Shown in pieces: positions 1 to 10,118 of a stretch of 64,000 nt of DNA. Positions within the stretch are counted from its first letter, which is position 1; each line of letters begins with the position of its first letter. The notes under the pieces were generated by a model. The model was not told where the DNA came from. It searched no databases and worked only from the letters and a program-made list of their open reading frames with translations. Both the position numbers and the translations under genes were made by a program. Origin of the DNA: Prorocentrum cordatum (lineage: Eukaryota > Sar > Dinophyceae > Prorocentrales > Prorocentraceae); NCBI GenBank assembly GCA_963575745.1, contig CAUYUJ010003417.1:1-64000 (forward strand). The letters are read 5' to 3'.

Positions 1-27
1 GCGCGAACGACCAAGGTAAGTAAAGCC

Positions 28-133
28 TCAAGGACCAAGGTGCATGGCGCGAGGCGCCAATGCAGTCTTGTGTATATATATATATATACAAGACTGCATT
101 GGCGCTGCGCGCCTCGCACCTTGGTCCTTTGAG
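28..133. repeat. Inverted repeat with central TA tract
   Basis: Two arms of about 45 bp, each holding a CAAGACTGCATTGGCGC-like core, flank a (TA)n centre and would form a long cruciform. One arm recurs next to a (TA)n tract near 32,140-32,215, so this is the left end of a block copied at both places. Confidence 0.8.
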
Positions 134-1990
134 TTCTGCACGCAAGCGGACTGCGTGCGTGCGAACATGCGCGCATGCATGTAGACACGCGCACGTGCAT
201 GCACGTTCCGTATAAATGTCTAGGTGTATCCAATATACGTTCATTGTTGTATGTGTTTACAGCGTACATCAGTACATATAAATTAATGTTTGTAAGGGTA
301 TGAACATGCATATGCAACTCGTACGGGGCATCCTCGGGCATCTTCGCTGCATGCCACGATACCCTTAACGACTGGGTCACAATATGACACGTCATGGGAG
401 CAAAATCAATGAATGTTGGCATTCGGAAACATCGTGGGGGTGTTTTCAGGGCCCTCGTGGGCCGTTTTGGCGCCTTCATGGGCCGTCCTGGGGCCTTCTT
501 GGGCCGTCTTGGGGAGCTTGGGCACGCAAGCGGAATGCGTGCGTGCGTACATGCGCGCATGCATATATACACGCGCACGTGCATGCACGTTCCGTATGAA
601 TATCTTGGTGTATACCTTACATTGTTGTATGTGTGTTTACAGCGTACATATGCACGGTGTGTAAGATATGAACATGCATATCAATTCGAACGGGGCATCC
701 TCGGGCATCTTCGCTGCATGCCACGAGACCCTCAACGACTGGGTCACAATGTGAAATGTCATGGGAGCAAAATCAATGATGTTGGCATTCGGAAACATCG
801 TGGGGGTGTTTTCGGGGCCCTCGTGGGCCGTTTTGGCGCCTTCATGGGCCGTCCTGGGGCCTTCTTGGGCCGTCTTGGCGAGCTTGGGCCCGCTGGAGCC
901 CCCTTTGGACCCATCTTGGGCACTTCCGGGGACCTCCCATGGCCTTTTGGGTCTGTGCTGGGAGGGGGGGCCTCTTGGTTCCATTATGGGCTGTCTTGGG
1001 GCTCTCGTGGGCGATCGTGGGGCCCGGCTCGGCCGTCTTGAAGCTTTTCTTGGGGGCCTTTTGGGGCGTCTGGAGGCGATCTCGGGGGCTTTGAAACCGT
1101 TTTGAAAGCCGATGAAATCCGAAAGGCGAAGATGCTAAATTTGTAAGTTTTACGAAGGGAATGGGACGATTTTGTGCTTTGAAGGCCCCTTGGAAAGCTT
1201 TTTGGGGTGCCTTGGGGGGGGTCTTTATGTTGGCATTCGGAAACATCGTGGGGGTGTTTTCGGGGCCCTCGTGGGCCGTTTTGGCGCCTTGATGGGCCGT
1301 CCTGGGGCCTTCTTGGGCCGTCTTGGGGAGCTTGGGCCCGCTGGAGCCCCCTTTGGACCCATCTTGGGCACTTCCGGGACCTCCCACGGCCCTTTTGGGT
1401 CTGTGCTGGGAGCCCTTGGGGGGCCTCTTGGTTCCATTATGGGCTGTCTTGGGGCTCTCGTGGGCGATCGTGGGGCCCGGCTCGGCCGTCTTGAAGCTTT
1501 TCTTGGGGGCCTTTTGGGGCGTCTGGAGGCGATCTCGGGGGCTTTGAAACCGTTTTGAAAGCTGATGAAATCCGAAAGGCGAAGATGCTTAATTTGTAAG
1601 TTTTACGAAGGGAATGGGACGATTTGTGTGCTTTGAAGGCCCCTTGGAAAGCTTTTTGGGGTGCCTTGGGGGTCTTTATGTTGGCATTCGGAAACATCGT
1701 AGGGGTGTCTTCGGGGCCCTCGTGGGCCGTCCTGACGCAATTGGAGTTCCTCTTGGAGCGCTCTTGTGCTGCCTGAGGCCTCCCCTGAGCCTTTCTGATG
1801 ACCCCTCGGATCGCTCTGGGTCTGCTGGCAAGGCGTTTGTGGAGACCCGCAAAGCCGGGTGACCTTTTCCAAGGACGTCCAAGGGAGCCCGAGAACCCCA
1901 GATCCCGGGGGTCCAGTTTTTTTTTTGGGGGGGGGATGGTTTTCCCCCCCCCTCCGAGCTTATAGGAAGAGGAATATAAGAGTCAGGCAA
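134..1990. repeat. Tandem repeat block A in the intron upstream of POLD1 exon 1
   Basis: Four units start with TGTTGGCATTCGGAAACATCG-like sequence at about 413, 780, 1228 and 1679, giving a period of about 370-450 bp. Inside each unit a shorter module of about 21 bp (GGGCCGTCTTGGGG-like) is repeated. Long Pro/Gly-rich ORFs exist in several frames on both strands but change frame between units, so they are treated as noncoding. Block B at 32.2-34.1 kb is a second copy with the same start and end sequences. Confidence 0.85.
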
Positions 1991-2314
1991 GTTTGCTTGC
2001 ATGGCGTTCGCCCCTCCCCCCCTTTCGCCCCGCTTCAAACGAAAATACTAGCGTGCAAGTGCCTTTCGGCTTGCGTGATTCCCGCACGTGCCCGTCGCTT
2101 CTGGCTTGCTTCAGGTTCGGCCTCCCCCCCGTCCTTGCAAGTAAATGTACCAGAGTCACTAAAAAAACAGACCCCCTTCGCTTGCGCCATTCTGGGCCTC
2201 TTGGGAGGCCCTCGTCGCCACCGCTGGATTCGCCGCCTCGAGCTCCTGGTCAGACCGCACCCCCGGGAGAGTGGTCCTGGGAGCAGCAGCGCGGGTGCCT
2301 GCCGGTCTCCCCAG
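1991..2314 (+). other. Intron end upstream of POLD1 exon 1
   Basis: GC-rich sequence with no recognisable gene or repeat. It ends with a pyrimidine-rich CTCCCCAG acceptor. The POLD1 N-terminus was not found here or in block A, so it probably lies before the window. Confidence 0.5.
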
Positions 2315-2367
2315 GAGCGGCTGCACCGCGCCCTGGAGGCCAGCCTGCCCCAGGAGCTCCGCAGCAG
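2315..2367 (+). CDS. POLD1: POLD1-like exon 1 (of those in the window)
   Basis: Encodes ERLHRALEASLPQELRS, matching the family's helix just after the N-terminal OB-fold region (human LQRELNLAI). It starts in phase 0 after CCCCAG and ends in phase 2 before a GTGCGG donor. It joins exon 2 in frame. Confidence 0.7.
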
Positions 2368-3064
2368 GTGCGGGGCGGGGAGTCGCCCCATTCTTGGAGA
2401 TCCCGGCAACGCAGGGCTTTCCCGTTCTTCCCCGGGGGGCGAGCCCCTTCCCCCCTTTCCTGGGCCACGGGTCCCTCACGGACTGTGCGGGCTCGATAAC
2501 CTGCAGCAGAAGGGTGGTGTCCAGGGCTCCGGTGGAGCTCCTCTGGCACGGTGTTGCAGAGCTTCGTGAGGCTGGATCTCCGGGCTACGCCAATGACCAC
2601 CGCCTCGGGGCTCGACCTTCGGGGGCCTCAGGTGGCGGTGAATGTGGATGTATTCGGGCCCTGTCCTGGGGATCGGATGGGCCGATTTCTTCAATCCGTG
2701 GTTCTCAGAGGTCTCGACCATTCCCCCAAGGGTAGTCGTTCGCCCTGGGTCCCTGTCTGATGGTCCTGCGGCTCGAACGTTGCCCCAGGAGGCCGGAATC
2801 GAGGAGAAACTCCAGGATTGAAATATTCAATCTGCGCGAAGTCTGGGGTGGGAGTGCCAAAGGCGTCCATATCCGCTGCCTGCTGGGGTCTCTGGATACA
2901 AATCCCCGAGGCGGTGGCCATTGATAAATAGTCGCCGCCTCGCAGAGCAGGGGGCAGCAGCTCGTCGTCGGCGTGGAGAGGGTGCGGAGGACTCCCGTGC
3001 TCGTGTATCCCGCGAGGAGCAGAATTCGGCATACCGCATAGACGCGGCGGCGCGCCCGCGGGGG

Positions 3065-3235
3065 AAGTGAGAGGGGGCAAGCCTCCTCAGCAGGCGGCGG
3101 GGCTTCTCAGAAGCCCTTCGGCCTTCTGAGAAGCCGTCTCTATCTTCGGAGAAGGCTCAGAAAATTTCTCTGACGGCCCGAGTCCTTCCGAGCCTTCTGG
3201 AAAGGCCCGCCCCCTCGACCTTCCCCCCAAGGTTC
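3065..3235. repeat. CTTCTCAGAAGG-family repeat, copy 1
   Basis: Dense short inverted repeats of the TTCTCAGAAG type. Related copies lie at about 27,975, 29,025, 36,965, 53,520, 54,955 and 57,625, mostly inside introns. Confidence 0.7.
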
Positions 3236-3284
3236 GCCGCCGATGAACTCTCGTGGTTCCACGCGGATTTCTCTCGGATCGGCG

Positions 3285-3408
3285 CTGCCTCTCCCCTCCT
3301 CCCTGGCGCGCGGAGCGCGGAAGGGGCGGCGCCGGAGGCGCCGCGAGGGGGGCTCCGGCGCCGACACAAGGAATTCGCACGGAACTCCGAGCGTTTCTGG
3401 TTGTGCAG
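3285..3408. repeat. Foldback introner-like element, copy 1
   Basis: Central GGCGGCGCCGGAGGCGCCGC hairpin flanked by a GCGCGGAGCGCG-type arm. It ends exactly at the intron 1 acceptor (TTGTGCAG). Confidence 0.65.
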
Positions 3409-3736
3409 TCTGCTGCTTCTCGCGTATCAGCCCGAGGAGGACATGCTGCGCGTACAGGTCGCGGGGGCCAAGTGCATGGCGCCTTGCGCGAGGGCGCTGG
3501 AGCGGGGCGTTCGTGTGCCGGCGGCCGACGGCCAAGCCGCCTTCGAGGTGCAGGCCCAGTCGACCTTCGAGGCCAGCGTGGCGCTGGTGCTCCGCTTCCT
3601 GGTCGACAGCGACCTGGGCGGGGGCCGCTGGGTGGAGCTGGCGGCGGGGCGTTACGCCGCGAGCCCCGGGCCCAGGGCGACCACGGCGCAGCTGGAGGTG
3701 GACGTCGCGATGGACGCCGCGGAGCCGCCGCTCCAG
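3409..3736 (+). CDS. POLD1: POLD1-like exon 2
   Basis: Encodes the N-terminal domain region through MLRVQVAGAK, LERGVRV, LRFLVDSDLGGGRWVELAAG and TAQLEVDV. These align without large gaps to human [33 protein letters not shown] and QCQLEADV. It starts with the single T that completes the Ser codon begun in exon 1 and ends in phase 0 at CTCCAG before a GC donor. Confidence 0.9.
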
Positions 3737-3946
3737 GCCTCGACGAAGAGAAGTATTGATAAACAGTCGCTCTCGCACCTCCGCGGCGCGGATTTGTGGG
3801 GTCGGCGCCGTGGCATGGCGCGCCAGGGGCGACGCCAGGGGCGGCGCCGGAGGCGCCACCCGGGGGGGCCCAGGGCCGATGTCAAGAGTCTGAGCCGCGG
3901 ACCTCCGAGAGTGCATGCTTCTGCCAGCTTCTGTTTCTGTACGCAG
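3737..3946. repeat. POLD1 intron 2 (GC-AG), almost entirely a foldback introner-like element
   Basis: This 210-nt intron is bounded by the direct repeat CAGGCC on both sides. Its centre holds the GGCGCC hairpin and CTCCGCG-type arms shared with at least eight other introns in the window. Such direct repeats, reused as splice sites, are what introner insertion predicts. Confidence 0.75.
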
Positions 3947-4009
3947 GCCGTCCCCCTGGACACCGACGAGGGCTCCTCCATACCGCCAGTGCGCGTCGCC
4001 GCCGTCGAG
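3947..4009 (+). CDS. POLD1: POLD1-like exon 3 (exonuclease motif I)
   Basis: Encodes AVPLDTDEGSSIPPVRVAAVE, aligned to human EGPWQRIAPLRVLSFDIEC. The Asp-x-Glu pair of Exo I binds catalytic metal. Here the Asp is replaced, leaving a V-E-C reading across the splice to exon 4. It ends in phase 0 before a GT donor. Confidence 0.65.
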
Positions 4010-4259
4010 GTTGGGGCGACGAGACCTATACAGTGTCGACTGCCCAGGCCCAGGCCTGGGACCAGGATCGGTGCATGCAGGCCTCCCTGGCCAAGCCTGG
4101 AGAGCGTGCAGCACCGCTCCCGGTCCCAGGATGGGCCTGGCTTGGAGCAGCGGATTTGCGCGCGGTCAGCAACTGTTTCACCGCGTATGGCGCCGCCGAC
4201 TCTGGCCCACCACCACAACGCCTCGGCGTGACTCGCTATCCACATCCCAGTCCTCAGGT

Positions 4260-4385
4260 GTCCACGTTCCGAGCCCTTCCAAGGCCTTCCACACTGCGGA
4301 GCGGAGCGACACGCCATCCACTCGCGAGGCATAGCGCGTCGCGTCGCCACGTCCCCCACGACACCTCGGAGCGACACGCTGGGTA
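4260..4385. repeat. GCGACACGC-family repeat, copy 1
   Basis: Recurring sequence with GGAGCGACACGCCATCC and GACACGCTGGGTAAGC elements. Other copies lie near 26,930-27,140, 46,665-46,875, 51,770-52,120, 59,620-59,700 and 60,130-60,200. Confidence 0.65.
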
Positions 4386-4405
4386 AGCAGTTCCCGGCCG
4401 AAGGC

Positions 4406-4500
4406 CTCGTCAGGCGGAGGAGGAGGAGGAGGAGGTGGAGGGAGAAGATGTGGACGAGGGAATGAGGAGGAGGAGGAGGAGGAGGAGGAGGAGGAGGAGG
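4406..4500. repeat. GGA trinucleotide tract
   Basis: Nearly pure (GGA)n on the + strand. Glu-, Arg- or Gly-rich ORFs through it are artefacts of composition. Confidence 0.9.
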
Positions 4501-4854
4501 ACCAGTGTAAACCAAAGAGTCACCAATGATGTTGGGATAAACCCTCCCTCCAGGCTCCCTCTTCATAGGCCCCTACACGAGTTCATTTCCACTGAGGGAA
4601 CTGCCTCGTTGGAAGGCAACCGTTTGAAGACCCTGAAGCGTGCCAGAACATGGTTCTCGGGATTCGAACGCGACGGATCAACTTGACTGTTGCGTCTTGA
4701 CGATCCTGAGTCCTGCAAGAACGCCGTTCTTGGGACTTCAGCACCGCGAATTCATGTTATGGTGCGCCCTCGTAATCCTGAATTTTTCCAGAACGCAAAT
4801 TCTGGTACGTTGATCATGGAAGCCCGTTCAAATCTTGCAATTCTTGAAACAAAA

Positions 4855-5090
4855 GTGCGCGGCGCTAAGGCGAGAGCCACATTATGAAACGGAACCGCCC
4901 TCAATCCATGACACTCTTGCAAAGTTTGAGAAAGAATGTGCGTGGCGCTAAGGCGAGAGCCACATTGTGAACACCATCCGCCCTCAATCCGTGAAGCCTG
5001 TGCAAATTGTGAAAACGAATGTGCGCGGTGCTAGGGCGAGAACCACATTTTGAAGTCCACCCGCCCTCCATATTTGAAACTGTTGTCAAC
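4855..5090. repeat. Three tandem copies of an 83-bp repeat
   Basis: Units begin with GTGCGCGGCGCTAAGGCGAG-like sequence at 4855, 4938 and 5021, an exact 83-bp spacing. Copies differ by scattered substitutions. Confidence 0.85.
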
Positions 5091-5192
5091 GTATCAGCTT
5101 CAGGGTCATAAATGGTGAGGAATTCTGAGGCGAGACGCCCCGCCCGCCCTAAAACTTGCCTCGGGGTGCGACAGGGCGAACTTAATTATAAG

Positions 5193-5475
5193 GAAAAAGA
5201 ATGGAGGAGGAGGAGGAGGAGGAGGGGGACGAGGGAAGGATGATGATGATGAGGAGGAGGAGGAGGAAGAGGAGGAGCAGGAGGAGGAGGCGCAGGAGGA
5301 GGAGGAGGAGGGAGAAGATGGGGACAAGGGTGTGAGGAGGGGGAGGAAGGGAGGAGGAGGATGGAAGGAAGAGGGAGGGGAGGAGGAGGAGGAGGAGGAG
5401 GAGGAGGAGGAGGAGGACCACGACGAGGAGGAGGAAGAGGAGGAGGAGGAGGAGGAGCAGGAGGAGGAGGAGCCC
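5193..5475. repeat. GGA trinucleotide tract
   Basis: Long purine-rich (GGA)n with minor interruptions, just upstream of exon 4. Confidence 0.9.
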
Positions 5476-5517
5476 ACTGCACGCCTCAAGTCTGCGCAAC
5501 GTCAAAAAGGAGCCCAG

Positions 5518-5690
5518 TGCTCAGAGGTGCTGGCGGACGCCGACGACGCACTGCGGGCCGCGTCCGTCGTGGTGTCGGTGCAGGGCCGCCGCGGGCGCCT
5601 GGCGCGCGCGGTGTGGCTGTGCCGGGCGCCCGGCGGGCCCGCGGGCGCCGCCGCGGGCGGCCCGGGCGAGGATTGGGGCGCGGTGATCGG
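5518..5690 (+). CDS. POLD1: POLD1-like exon 4 (exonuclease domain)
   Basis: Contains DDALRAASVVVSVQGRRG and ARAVWLCRAPGGP, aligning to human DPVIQICSLGLRWGEPEP and LALTLRPCAPI. It starts in phase 0 after AGCCCAG and ends in phase 2 at ATCGG before a GA donor. The exon 4-5 join gives a segment with exactly the same length as the human one from EDLLQ to GYN, which supports this unusual donor. Confidence 0.7.
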
Positions 5691-5714
5691 GAGCCTCTGG
5701 GCCCAGCCCCCCTC

Positions 5715-5890
5715 GAGTCACGAAAAAATTATGACGGGAGGGTTTCCGCCATTCTCGGCTTCGGGGGGGCCCCTGCCAGGCCTCGGGCCGTGAACAAAAG
5801 GACTCAGGGTGAAGGAGCGGTCGTGGGGAAGGGCTCGAGACCTCTGGGGGTCGACGTCAGGAAAAAGTCGTGACGTCGGGGGTCTAGGGA
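5715..5890. repeat. GTCAGGAAAAAGTC-family repeat, copy 1
   Basis: Shared with 24,490-24,620 on the other side of the giant element, including TCGAGACCTTTGGGGG-like and GTCGACGT sequences. Confidence 0.65.
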
Positions 5891-5959
5891 CGGGGGTCAA
5901 TGCAAATGGGGGTTTGCCAGATCGTCAGATCTTGCAGCATCCTGCAGAGCCAATCGGCT

Positions 5960-6130
5960 ACACGTAAGAGTGACCCTCTGTCGGAGTGACCTTTGGTGCG
6001 CGGCTTCTGGGTGGCGCGGGAGGGTCACGCCCAAACGCACAGGCCGTCACTGTTGCACCGCATGCAGCGATCGGCGATTCGCACACCAAGAGTCACTCTT
6101 GCCCAAGGTCGCGCACGCGTCTAGCCGAAG
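5960..6130. repeat. GTGACC/ACCAAAGGTCACTC-family repeat, copy 1
   Basis: Related to 25,925-26,130 and 49,215-49,395. Each pairs a GAGTGACCTTTGGTGCG segment with an inverted CACTCTTACCC segment, so the element is a foldback of about 170 bp. Confidence 0.65.
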
Positions 6131-6284
6131 GGCTAGCGCGCAGGATCCTGCAGGATCCGGCAAAGCCCGACCGACCCGGGTTTGCGTTGACCCGGGGCAG
6201 CAGATCGCCCAGGTGACCATGGAGTGCTACGAGCCGGGGAAAGACGAGCCCGCCAAGGTGTCCCGGGCGGGCGGGGAGATATGG

Positions 6285-6470
6285 GGGAGGCAAGGATCAG
6301 GAGGAAAAGAAACACACAGACACAATTAATCGTCCACTCCCAGGAAAATATGGGAAAATATGGGAAGTGGGGGGGAAGACAGAAACCCAGAAAATATGGG
6401 AAAATATGGGGAATCTTTTCATTTGTGTGTATTTGTTTGTGTGTCCTGGGGGCCCTTCAAAGGAGCGGGG
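6285..6470. repeat. TATGGG-family repeat, copy 1
   Basis: ACACACAGACACAATTAATC, then AAATATGGGAAAATATGGG, then TTTGTGTGTCCTGGGGCC. The same order of blocks occurs, wholly or in part, at about 46,945-47,050, 54,795-54,945 and 56,755-56,910. Confidence 0.75.
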
Positions 6471-7254
6471 AGGGGGGGGGGCGATAAGGTTGCCCGAAGG
6501 TGGCCCGCACGGGGTCCCAAACGGCTCCCGTAAAAACTGCCACCGCGGGCCCACAAGGCGTGTACGTGTCTTCAAGTATTCTTTGAGCCCATTCGTATTG
6601 CTGTTGCTCCCCGTGGGCGAACACCCGAGGATCAGTCAGAGCGTGAATTACCTACCCCGCTTTCGCTTCCAGGCAAAACCAAGCCATACCACGCGCCTCC
6701 TCGTCAAGTGGCCTGACTAGTACAGGCTGCAATTTGGCATCGTTTGGTATCTCTTGGAAGCGAGGGTGGTCAAAAGCGAGGTAGGTTTGTTTTTCCCCGA
6801 ATCAGGGTCAGAGGCAATGTGGGGGAGGGACATGACGCTTCGTCGAACTTGTCCCCTGCCCATGAGCGGGCACCGGTTGCTAGTGCATTTTTTTGGTGGG
6901 GAAACAAATGTGAGGGAGGGAGAGGCTCAGGGGGGCGGCGCTCGTCGAGTCTTCTAGCGTACTCGTCGGATCTCGGCGGCTCTCCAGCCCCCTGCGTGCG
7001 TTCCGGCACCTGCGCCTCGCCGAGGGCGTCCACGGGGCGCCGGAGTCGTCCCGAACGGCCGCGGGAGGGCCGAGGCATGACCCGAGAGCCAGGGGCAACG
7101 TCAGGGGGGGATGGGCTCAAGGGGGAACGCATCGACCCCCAAAGTCGCCCATGGATCGCCGGTGGGGGCCCGACAACCCACCACGACCAGGAGCGTGCAG
7201 ATGCGATGTCGGGGGTCTATGGCCGGTCTATCGGCGATGTATCGCCGATTCCAG

Positions 7255-7500
7255 GTCGATGTTTCCGCCCAGAGCTGGTCAGCCACTACCGTTGCGCCTT
7301 ACAGGAGAGGAGCAGATCCCGTCTCAGCGGAGGAAGGTCGGACGGGGCTAGGACGAGGATAAACGCGTTCCAGATCCTTCCGCAATGCTCTCAGAGCGTT
7401 CCGGAACGCTCTGAGGAGGAAGCGGCGCCCGAGATATCTTCCAAAACCGCCGGATCTCAGAGATTTTCGGCTTATCTCAGGATTCCACAGGGGGGGGGGC
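7255..7500. repeat. TTCCAGAGCGTTCCGG-family repeat, copy 1
   Basis: Inverted GAGCGTTCCGGAACGCTC core followed by GCCGCCGGATCTCAGAGAT. Related copies lie at about 47,555, 50,465, 56,195 and 59,380. Confidence 0.65.
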
Positions 7501-7772
7501 TGGTGTCTGTGTATGTGTGTGTGTGTGAGAGAGTTCGATCGGTTTTTGTACCGAACCGCTTACAGCAGATGCCCCCCAGCCGCAGGCAGCTCCCGATAGC
7601 TGCCGATGGGTGGGACATGCGGGGGGGATCTGTTTGCGGCAGGTCGGTGCACCATCAGATCGAACTCGTGCCCCCTCCTCAGGGTCACCCCCCCCTTTGG
7701 TGTCGGCGTCACCCCAACATATTTATACAATATGTGCGTCGCCCCCCCCAGGGGCGACGCGCGCACCGAGAA

Positions 7773-7842
7773 ATCTTGTAGTATATGCGTCGTGGCGGGC
7801 GCTTTCTGATCAAACCGCTCGGGAAACGATATACTACAAGAT
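7773..7842. repeat. Hairpin just outside the element's left end
   Basis: ATCTTGTAGTATAT at 7773-7786 is repeated in perfect inversion at 7829-7842, ending 8 bp before the terminal inverted repeat of the giant element. Confidence 0.8.
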
Positions 7843-7850
7843 GCGTACAC

Positions 7851-7864
7851 TACCTGAAGGCCCT
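7851..7864 (+). repeat. Left terminal inverted repeat
   Basis: TACCTGAAGGCCCT. It is preceded by CAC, so the left end reads CACTACC, but the right end lacks the matching GTAGTG. Confidence 0.8.
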
Positions 7865-8270
7865 CGGCCTTACTAATTGTTAGCAGCACATGTAAGTAGG
7901 TTATAAGTAAGTTGCAACTAGGTTGCAAGTAAGTTATAACCATTAGTAATGTTACTAAGTCGGCTAACTCGGGCGGTGCATTTGGAGGTAGATAGCTTGA
8001 GTTAGCGAAGTTGTTAACTTCGCTAACTTTTACATGTTTACTTGAAAACAGAGCTGCTGCATCGGGTTTTCCTTGGATGTTGCCTCCAGAAACGCATGCA
8101 TGTGTTTGGATTTTCGGGATCACGCATATCGGAAATCATGATCCAGACTTGCGTGCGAACGCATTCAGAATATTGTATCGAGCGTTACAAGAATGTTGTG
8201 CATTGCAAATGCAACATATCATTTCGAATTCGCAACCCTCTGTTGCACATGTTTTTGAATGTCACTAGAG
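7865..8270. other. Left subterminal region of the element
   Basis: AT-richer than its surroundings. It contains repeated GTAAGTTATAAC/GCAAGTAAGTT words and a TTAGCGAAGTTGTTAACTTCGCTAA hairpin near 8,000-8,030 (arms AGCGAAGTT/AACTTCGCT). Such subterminal repeats are usual transposase-binding regions in large DNA transposons. No gene is seen. Confidence 0.5.
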
Positions 8271-8280
8271 TTTGGGCTCC

Positions 8281-8292
8281 AGCCGTTTGGGC
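8281..8292 (+). promoter_or_regulatory. Spliced-leader-like motif upstream of element ORF 1
   Basis: AGCCGTTTGGGC differs by one base from the AGCCATTTGGGC found before two other element genes. It lies 45 nt before the ATG at 8338. The dinoflagellate spliced leader contains AGCCATTTTGGCT. Its function here is inferred. Confidence 0.4.
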
Positions 8293-8337
8293 GAGGATTG
8301 CTGCTGGCGCTTGTGGCGTCCTCCTGCACGCGGCGTG

Positions 8338-9801
8338 ATGAACGCCTCCCGTGAACAGCAGATCGCGGAGGTCCGCCCCAAGATGATGGCCATCAAGGAC
8401 ATGTACTTGCATCCTGATGCAGCGGTGGTCTCATTACTTGAAGACGTATGCAGCATTGCAAGAGGCATAGACTGCCTGAGGGTAGAAAAAATACACTCGA
8501 AGTATATGATGGTGTGCACAGAGAATCGTTACGGAGATGGAATCATTCCGAGCGAGGTTATGGATTTGATTTCCAAGATCTTCAAAAATGGATTCAAGAA
8601 CTCAGCCCTCCAGAATCCAGCTTGCATGGAACTTCCACCAGTGGGCACGCCTGAGTACAATACAATCAAGAACTTCAATTTCAAAATAATGGAGGACTCA
8701 GCGGGCCAGCTGCCGCAGTATGATTGCGATGCAAAGTTCGCATCCTATACGTGCGGCCACACATCCATGGGTTTGCGTTGCATCAACGCAGGGGTTCCAG
8801 CACCCACGGTCATGCCAGAGCGTTTCGACAGAATCTCGCACCAAGGGAAATTGTCACTGACGAGGTTACGGGAGGTTCAACCAGACTACGCTAAGGCGTG
8901 CGACGAAGGAATTGAGTGGAAGGTCTTTCGGTACGAGTTCGTGAAGGAGTTCCCGTGGATTAGTAATCTTGCTCAGGAGGCTGGCAATGCAGGCCAACAA
9001 ATTGCCAGATGCGAATCTCGCATGAGTCTCATGTACAAGATCGCAGCAATTGCCAACCGACACCACACGGGTGGCACCATGATCGATTGGGATAGTGTGA
9101 TCCGCGAGGCGACTCGCGCAGGCTCTCTCTTTCCTGGGGAGATCGATGGCTTAGTAAAATATGTGAAGGAGTTGTCTGGCGGCCTCGGCAACCCGATCTT
9201 TCTGAACGAGCTTCGCGACTTCTCGCGGCAGCTGACCTCCCAGTGCGTGGTCACGGGTTCAATGGCGAAGTCTCTCGCCGAGGTGCAGATCAAGCATGAG
9301 GGGGCCGCTGCGACATTCAAGCTCGCATGCATGAAGGCGATGACATGTGCGACGGGTAAGTTCGCGAGGGATGGCCATCATATGCTTTTGAAGCCAGGCG
9401 ACGTGACCGCCTTGTCGAGCGATAAGAAGTCTACGATTGTAATGGTGGCCGATGAATTTCTTCAGAAAGTGCGACAGATCGCATGCGGTGAGGGCATCAC
9501 GGCAGACACGGTCGCCTACGGCACCATCGTGGGATTGACTGACGTTCGTGTAGTTCATTTCGTGTTCAACAAGCCCGATGAGCGCTTAGGCACTTGCAAG
9601 ACGCTGAATGACATCGGGGTCAGCTTCACCACTGCGTTGGCAAGGCACGTTGGCAAAGCAGTTGCTAGCCCATGGAAGCAGATCGGTCGCGAGGGCGCAT
9701 CCAAAGCCGTGACAGGGCAGGCGCGTAGCTCAGATGTGAAAGAGCACACCGCGTCGGGCAAGTGGTCGAACCAAGTGGACAAGCTCAGTGAGGGGGTTTG
9801 A
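8338..9801 (+). CDS. Element ORF 1, unknown 487-residue protein
   Basis: Starts at an ATG (MNASREQQIAEVRP) and runs 487 codons with ordinary amino-acid composition, unlike the low-complexity ORFs elsewhere. No domain is recognised. Visible features are two Cys/His-containing patches (YDCDAKFASYTCGH and NRHHTGG) and a lysine-rich, serine-rich C-terminus. It stops at TGA right after a GGGGG run. Reading on in the +1 frame gives a natural continuation (GFEVGAKVALASDTLGENIY), so the true protein may be longer and the stop may come from a one-base indel at the G run. Upstream in-frame sequence to 8272 lacks an ATG. It is the first gene from the left end of the element. Confidence 0.7.
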   Translation: MNASREQQIAEVRPKMMAIKDMYLHPDAAVVSLLEDVCSIARGIDCLRVEKIHSKYMMVCTENRYGDGIIPSEVMDLISKIFKNGFKNSALQNPACMELPPVGTPEYNTIKNFNFKIMEDSAGQLPQYDCDAKFASYTCGHTSMGLRCINAGVPAPTVMPERFDRISHQGKLSLTRLREVQPDYAKACDEGIEWKVFRYEFVKEFPWISNLAQEAGNAGQQIARCESRMSLMYKIAAIANRHHTGGTMIDWDSVIREATRAGSLFPGEIDGLVKYVKELSGGLGNPIFLNELRDFSRQLTSQCVVTGSMAKSLAEVQIKHEGAAATFKLACMKAMTCATGKFARDGHHMLLKPGDVTALSSDKKSTIVMVADEFLQKVRQIACGEGITADTVAYGTIVGLTDVRVVHFVFNKPDERLGTCKTLNDIGVSFTTALARHVGKAVASPWKQIGREGASKAVTGQARSSDVKEHTASGKWSNQVDKLSEGV

Positions 9802-9976
9802 GGTTGGCGCCAAAGTCGCCTTGGCGAGCGACACCTTGGGTGAGAACATTTACGAGCTGATCTCCATCGGCGCTGCGACTGGCTTGAAGTTGAAGCTTCA
9901 GGCCACGGGCAGTGCGACATGCCACCCCATCGACGACTTCTTACGTGTCAAGTTCGTCGTGTCCACGATTATGAAG
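9797..9976 (+). CDS. Probable continuation of element ORF 1 (+1 frame)
   Basis: In the +1 frame relative to ORF 1 the sequence reads FEVGAKVALASDTLGENIYE and ends VVSTIMK. Its composition matches ORF 1. It can be joined to the next segment at 10119 through a 142-nt intron whose two ends share ATGAAGG. That join has an AG acceptor but a GG at the donor position, so it is uncertain. Confidence 0.45.
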
Positions 9977-10118
9977 GGCAGTCTTGCGACCCCGTCGCAA
10001 TGCATGTGGAATGCATATACACCCCCACACCTTGGAATTCTCGTTCGTCGTTCCCTCATCTCATTTGGCTCTGCGTCGTCATGTCTCATCTTTTTTTCCC
10101 CGCTGCTCCCCCATGAAG

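Larger units (their letters stand above)
2368..3408 (+). other. POLD1 intron 1 (GT-AG)
   Basis: Contains a TTCTCAGAAGG-family repeat at about 3,065-3,235 and ends with a foldback introner-like element at 3,285-3,408 that supplies the acceptor. No other coding signal is convincing. Confidence 0.65.
4010..5517 (+). other. POLD1 intron 3 (GT-AG)
   Basis: Holds a GCGACACGC-family repeat (about 4,260-4,385), GGA tracts (4,406-4,500 and 5,193-5,475) and three tandem 83-bp repeats (4,855-5,090). No gene is seen. Confidence 0.6.
5691..7850 (+). other. Left part of POLD1 intron 4 (GA-AG, 19.8 kb in total)
   Basis: Repeat mosaic: GTCAGGAAAAAGTC family (5,715-5,890), GTGACC family (5,960-6,130), GGATCCTGCAGG motifs (about 6,140-6,175), TATGGG family (6,285-6,470), a CGAACGGCCGCGGGAG family copy (about 6,990-7,110) and TTCCAGAGCGTTC family (7,255-7,500). 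No exon was found. Confidence 0.6.

Noticed and set aside
394-1558. Overlapping Pro/Gly-rich ORFs of 100-215 codons in tandem block A (and the same in block B)
   Set aside because: They shift frame between repeat units and exist on both strands, as expected for a repeat without stop codons.
7848-7864. Typical CACTA terminus (left end reads CACTACC)
   Set aside because: The right end reads GGTAATTA, not GGTAGTG, so the CAC is probably flanking sequence.
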